A stretch of 64,000 nucleotides of DNA from Aquimarina mytili (GTDB lineage: Bacteria; Bacteroidota; Bacteroidia; Flavobacteriales; Flavobacteriaceae). This document shows positions 60,601 to 64,000 of the stretch, piece after piece. The translations under genes were made by a program, and so were the position numbers. The stretch lies in the NCBI RefSeq assembly GCF_016735115.1, contig NZ_JAERQJ010000001.1, forward strand, positions 965,501 through 1,029,500, read 5' to 3'. Each line of letters starts with the position of its first letter. The stretch's first letter is position 1. Below the pieces are notes generated by a model. It was not told the origin of the DNA. It worked only from the letters and a program-made list of their open reading frames with translations, and ran no database searches.

Positions 60601-61024
60601 CTTCATGGGTATGCCAATCAATGATGACATAAATACCTTTGTCTATTGCTGCATCGATTACCTTTCTGATTTTTATTTTTTGAGCTTCAGGACTGTCAAT
60701 ATATCCATTGCCACCATCCCAGTTTTCTTTTACACCCATAGCCACTCTGATGATGGCACTATTCCAGTCGTTTGCTAAATGGGTAGCGGTTTCTGCATTA
60801 TAAAAATCTGAAGTATCGCCTGCATTACTCCAGAATAAACTGTTTCCTGCTAGGCTTGTTGGAATACCGTCGTTATTAACAATTTTATTACCATCAACTC
60901 TTAATCTTCCGTGTTTTTGTACTACGGATTGGGCGGACATTGTAAAAGAAGATAATAGAAAAATAAACAGTAGTTGTTTGACAAAAGGTTTTAAGCTATA
61001 AAAGTATTTTACTTTCATTTTCAT
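57602..61024 (-). CDS. Secreted GH5 glycosidase fused to beta-helix domain, CBM6 and T9SS tail
   Basis: 1140 residues. Signal peptide ([15 protein letters not shown]); GH5 TIM barrel at ~35-325 with [11 protein letters not shown], acid/base Glu in [13 protein letters not shown] and nucleophile Glu in [17 protein letters not shown], typical of the GH5_2-type endo-beta-1,4-glucanase branch. A right-handed beta-helix follows (~350-690, [38 protein letters not shown]), resembling PL6 and other helical lyases. Then Ig-like (~695-785), CBM6 (~790-910, [13 protein letters not shown] ... [11 protein letters not shown]), the shared module (~923-1055) and a T9SS sorting domain ([18 protein letters not shown]). 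A glucanase and a helical domain on one chain is unusual. It faces the divergent sensor gene and is the first of the four enzymes. Confidence 0.85.
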   Translation of the reverse strand: MKMKVKYFYSLKPFVKQLLFIFLLSSFTMSAQSVVQKHGRLRVDGNKIVNNDGIPTSLAGNSLFWSNAGDTSDFYNAETATHLANDWNSAIIRVAMGVKENWDGGNGYIDSPEAQKIKIRKVIDAAIDKGIYVIIDWHTHEAEKYQDEAVSFFTEMATLYGDKDNIIYEIYNEPIRQSWPEIKSYANAVISGIRSKDPDNLIIVGSPTWSQDVDIASNDPISDSNTAYTLHFYAGTHRQGLRDKAKRAMNNGIALFATEWGAVDASGDGDIDTAETEKWMQFFKDEDISHVNWSVSDKPSNNDPNRTEGSSIVQLRKGVDGLKNNELTDYGIFIKDIIKNWSDGDTNPPNPGGIVNCNTVDCILNAMRNAKPGDEIVIASGTYVAPEKVSIGGRAARFLSQKDGTSSEPIIIRGKNPSNPPILKGPDNRYDGYVMRIMGDYWKIEDLILEEGSKGLVFDNANHGIIQNVVIRELGEEGIHLRDGSSNNLVKNCKVYNTGIKKPGIGEGLYVGSDKGQHDEYDRDCNNNTIEGCIVGPNVTAEGVDVKEGTKNTIIRNCTFSAKGISGENSADAFIDLKGAYAFVYNNTFNLDGSTIIKAGVDFLDRGTGYNTGYRNAIFSNTFNLQGRGSEIQTARKKQGNPQEIHVWNNTRNPNTPDFPVSDGTLGFVTLSCPGWNIIPCQGGNQDPNVSITSPVNGESYIAGTNIVIKANASDNDGNVVKVEFFRNNNKIGEDTSSPYQYTMNDTPVGSYTLKARAIDDDGADTYSSEINITVTEEPVEGCTGSGRPITSRIQAEDYCNMNGIRTQQTSDSGGGLNVGWIDLGDYMEYRINVPETSEYEIAYRIASKFSSGEVDLRVNNSSLGKTAIPNTGAWQNWETITTKVNLSSGNQTLQLYASGPRWNINWFTLTKVDGPGNPNPDGCSFGTPLQNALPAFDKASFNEVHVLGNNGPDFSNFRRFRINWNPSQNGLYQFAINTNNGIPNYYVDLRSFMAFRFNSSNPDVSISNSGFTRLDGEYWVAKDGDNFVMVSKDKGFAIYFSNSSTAPNCNNRLSVATLDMKTSSAKIYPNPSEGNVLTISNIPQSNTKLEIRDIQGKVVLSRSILDTSITLDISELEAGIYVIIVRGHKYKEVSRLLKK

Positions 61025-61626
61025 GATGTTGTGAGTTTGTGATTTGTTATAAATTATAATTATCGTATCAACTAATAGTTTTTAACAAATAGGAAACTAT
61101 CGTTTGATTCTAAATATTAGTTACCAGAAGTAAGCAATGTCAAAACCAGACATGCTATTCCTAATTACTTAAAAAAATAAAGCAATCACCTTATAGATCA
61201 TGAAAGAGGAAACGGGATCTTCTAGGCGTGCAGCAAATGAATTTGTGCTATAAATAAATTTTTACAGACTTTAGGGTTATCATAGTTTTCATAAGATTTG
61301 TGTTTTTAACGTTATTACTTATTTCTCCCAACTGTTCTGTATTCTTAATTCTTATATAAATCTAAAAATTTATGCAAGGGGTAGTTGCACTTAATTTTCG
61401 AAACAATGTTAATGATTAAAGAGATTATAAAAGTCCGATTTATGGTGTGTTTTTGTTCAAGTAGTTGGTTTTCAATGTGTTTAAGTGTTATTTTTTAACA
61501 AAATTGTTTATTGTATTGGTTAGAATTTTAAACAAAAAAAAGCATTATTCTAGGTTAGAATGTTATAATAATCTGTCAAATTAGCGTTATATTTATAACT
61601 AATTAGCTATATCCAGACCCCATAAT
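61025..61626. other. Divergent promoter region between enzyme cluster and sensor
   Basis: About 600 AT-rich bases with no credible gene. It must hold the promoters of the GH5 gene (minus) and the hybrid sensor gene (plus), plus any site bound by the sensor's regulator domain. I found no strong TAnnTTTG box or long palindrome. Confidence 0.6.
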
Positions 61627-64000
61627 ATGAAAAGAGCAATTACACTATTTGTATGTTTGATACATTTTTTTGCCTTTTCTCAAGAATCTCACTTCAATAA
61701 TTTTATTCATTTTTCTGTTTCTGAAGGATTATCACAAAGTACCGTGGTGGCTATAGAGCAAGATCAATTTGGTCAAATGTGGATTGGTACTCGAGATGGA
61801 CTAAATAAGTATGATGGTGAAGAGATTACTATTTTTAGGAATACCCCAAATGATTCAACCTCTTTAAGTAATAATGATATTTTATCTCTAAAAGAAGATA
61901 AGGAAGGATTTATTTGGATAGGAACACATAACGGACTTAATAAGCTTAATCCCAGAACAGGAGCTTTTACCCGTTTTTTATATTCATCAGAAAAAAATAC
62001 TATTTCTCATTGTTCTATCAGAGCCATCAGAGAAATGAAAGATGGTACACTTTGGTTTGCCACATCAGTTGGATTATTCATTTATGATAGAAAAAAAGAA
62101 GATTTAATTCGTTATGGTAAAAATATACAAGATCCAACAAGTCTATTTAGTGATGTGGTTATAGAAATTTTTCAGGATGAAGATCAAAATGTTTGGATAG
62201 GTACTTCTTTAGGACTTCATAAAGTAACCAACTATGATATTCATAATTTGAAGTTTGAGAGGTTTGACTTGAGGAGTACTAACCATTCCAAAATGTTTAT
62301 TCAAACCATTAACGAAGATGAGAAAGGTAATTTATTAATAGGTACAAAAGCAAATGGATTATTTGTTTTTAATAAGGAAAGCAGGCTCTTTATAAATAAT
62401 AAAGCTTTTGGCTATGATGCATTATTGAATTTGGATATCAGAAGATTAGTCTATGATGATAATAATAATTTATGGATTGGTACATATGCAGGCCTTTTTA
62501 TAAAAAAAGAAGATAATGAATTAATTAAAATTATTAATCAACCGGGAAACCCAAAAAGTCTTAGTAAAAATAGTATAAAAGAAATTTTTATAGACCAAAA
62601 TGGAGCTGTTTGGATAGGAGCATATTATGGAGGCGTCAATTTATGGGATGTACACAACAATAATTTTCATACGCTTTATAGAACCAAGGGGGACCAAGCA
62701 TACCAATTAGGAGTAGTGAGTTCTATAGAAGAGAGTGCTAAGGGAACTCTGTATATAGGAACCGAAGGAAATGGTGTAACAGTTATCCATAACGACGGTA
62801 AAACGTGCTATGAAACTACAGAAGTACTTCATAAAGAATTAGCAAATACAAATATTAAATCGTTACTCTTAGAGGATCAAAAATTATGGATAGGAACATT
62901 AAAAAGTGGAATCAAATGTTTTAATATAAGTACTAAACGTTTTGAGAAATCGGGCTTTGAAGAATTAAATGTTCTATTAAAAAACTATGGAGTTTATAAT
63001 ATTAAAAAAAATGATAACTATCTTGTTTTTGGAACATTTGGAGGTGGATTAGTATTGTATGATTTAGAAACAAAAGAAATAAATTCGATAAAGCACGATA
63101 TATCAAATGATAACTCATTAACAAATAATAGAATACGATGCATGGCCTTTGATTTGCATAATAATCTATGGATAGGAACAGACAAAGGTGTGAACAAACT
63201 TTCTTTCAAATCGCTAAAATCAGGTGATCAGAGTTTAGAAAGGTTTTTGTTTGAAAACAAGAAGTTTTATGGCTATAACATCTTATGTATTTATGAAGAT
63301 TCTCAAGGGCAAATATTAGTAGGGACCAAAGAACGAGGAGTGCTCAAGTTTAATAATGGAAATTTTAAACCGATTGATTTAAAATTATTAAACACTACTG
63401 TGACTACTGCATATAGTATAGTAGAGGATGACTATAATAATCTATGGATAAGCTGTAATCTTGGATTGGTAAAGTATCAAGCTGATATAAAAAAGACAAC
63501 AGTTTATAATCAATCTGAAGGCTTTTTAGGAAACGAGTTTATCAATAATTCTTATCTAAAAGGAAGTAATGACAACATATATTTTGGAGGTATAAAAGGG
63601 GTGTCTTTTTTTAATCCTAAAGATCTTAGAAGAAACAACCATGCAGCAAAAGTAGTGCTTACTGGGCTGAAGATTAATGGAAAAGAACTTGATGAAAGTA
63701 TCTCATTTGTAGATCAAATTACCCTAGAACATGATGAAGCTTCATTTTTGCTCAACTTTTCAATACCTAATTATGCCAGTACTTCTGATAATCGATATGC
63801 ATATCGATTGTTGGGGTTAAATGATGAATGGAAATTTACCAATAATCATGAAGCAAGTTATACGATTCAAAAACCTGGAGACTATATTTTTGAGGTTAAA
63901 GAAGCAAATAACCAGGAAACATGGAATGACGAACCAACAACTCTAAGAATAACGATAAAAGCGGCACTCTGGAAAACGCCACTAGCATATATAATCTACT
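61627..64000 (+). CDS. Hybrid two-component system sensor (Reg_prop double propeller), partial
   Basis: Starts at ATG 61627 and runs open to the right edge in the same frame (791 codons seen; kinase, receiver and DNA-binding parts lie outside). Signal peptide (ITLFVCLIHFFAFSQ), then about 14 Reg_prop blades with the WIGT core (MWIGTRDGLNKY, FIWIGTHNGLNKL, VWIGTSLGLHK, NLWIGTDKGVNKL), the number expected for two seven-bladed propellers. A Y_Y_Y domain (RYAYRLLGLNDEWKF) follows, and the start of the membrane helix (ALWKTPLAYIIY) is cut. This is the periplasmic sensor of a Bacteroidota hybrid two-component regulator, which typically binds oligosaccharides and drives the adjacent degradation genes. 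Its divergent position next to four secreted glycan-active enzymes supports that role here. Confidence 0.9.
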   Translation, partial: MKRAITLFVCLIHFFAFSQESHFNNFIHFSVSEGLSQSTVVAIEQDQFGQMWIGTRDGLNKYDGEEITIFRNTPNDSTSLSNNDILSLKEDKEGFIWIGTHNGLNKLNPRTGAFTRFLYSSEKNTISHCSIRAIREMKDGTLWFATSVGLFIYDRKKEDLIRYGKNIQDPTSLFSDVVIEIFQDEDQNVWIGTSLGLHKVTNYDIHNLKFERFDLRSTNHSKMFIQTINEDEKGNLLIGTKANGLFVFNKESRLFINNKAFGYDALLNLDIRRLVYDDNNNLWIGTYAGLFIKKEDNELIKIINQPGNPKSLSKNSIKEIFIDQNGAVWIGAYYGGVNLWDVHNNNFHTLYRTKGDQAYQLGVVSSIEESAKGTLYIGTEGNGVTVIHNDGKTCYETTEVLHKELANTNIKSLLLEDQKLWIGTLKSGIKCFNISTKRFEKSGFEELNVLLKNYGVYNIKKNDNYLVFGTFGGGLVLYDLETKEINSIKHDISNDNSLTNNRIRCMAFDLHNNLWIGTDKGVNKLSFKSLKSGDQSLERFLFENKKFYGYNILCIYEDSQGQILVGTKERGVLKFNNGNFKPIDLKLLNTTVTTAYSIVEDDYNNLWISCNLGLVKYQADIKKTTVYNQSEGFLGNEFINNSYLKGSNDNIYFGGIKGVSFFNPKDLRRNNHAAKVVLTGLKINGKELDESISFVDQITLEHDEASFLLNFSIPNYASTSDNRYAYRLLGLNDEWKFTNNHEASYTIQKPGDYIFEVKEANNQETWNDEPTTLRITIKAALWKTPLAYIIY

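Overview
The window is AT-rich DNA from a marine-type Bacteroidota, most likely family Flavobacteriaceae and perhaps Aquimarina-like; the genus is inferred only from protein style. Supporting signs are type IX secretion (T9SS) C-terminal sorting domains, SprB repeats, a TonB-dependent receptor, a hybrid two-component sensor with a Reg_prop double propeller, YfiR-domain sensing, and -7 boxes of the TAnnTTTG kind. No rRNA, tRNA, CRISPR array or insertion sequence was seen.

Layout. (1) 1-1502, minus: a membrane metal-dependent hydrolase cut by the window edge, and a GNAT/FemAB-like acyltransferase. (2) 1774-7530, plus: two short single-domain response regulators, a TonB-dependent receptor whose reading frame has no ordinary start codon, and an overlapping YfiR-domain histidine kinase. 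(3) 7981-29469, plus: six genes for very large exported proteins. These are an outer-membrane barrel protein with a helical tail, an 1801-residue protein built like a Bacteroidota polymorphic toxin (zinc-metalloprotease motif, pre-toxin region, unknown C-terminal tip), a small putative immunity protein, a 1578-residue exported protein with no recognised domain, a fibronectin-type protein, and a 2046-residue SprB-repeat protein with a T9SS sorting tail. This is the best candidate for an undescribed system. (4) 29502-37902, minus: an operon matching the 3-keto-glycoside route of sugar breakdown (c-type cytochrome, GMC oxidoreductase with its small subunit, two TIM-barrel isomerases, MFS transporter, Gfo/Idh oxidoreductase, DUF1080 hydrolase), ending in a coupled 44-residue membrane protein. 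(5) 38322-45830, plus: a Cus/Czc-type heavy-metal efflux operon, with an HMA-MauE fusion and an HYC_CC_PP protein. (6) 45954-47486: a small-multidrug-export family membrane protein and a convergent MBL-fold hydrolase. (7) 47707-61024, minus: four secreted multidomain carbohydrate-active enzymes, all sharing one uncharacterised ~130-residue module just before the T9SS sorting tail, facing a divergent hybrid two-component sensor (61627 onward, cut by the window edge) that probably controls them.

How the parts work together. Regions 2 and 3 look like a sensory/regulatory block followed by a surface-protein block; their link is only proximity. Region 4 plausibly oxidises a glycoside at C3 in the periplasm, passes electrons to the cytochrome, and hydrolyses the keto-glycoside. 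Region 7 combines a GH5 catalytic domain, PL14-like folds, parallel beta-helices and a DUF5060-type glycosidase, without SusC/SusD in view. This suggests breakdown of an acidic polysaccharide that may contain beta-1,4-glucan stretches.
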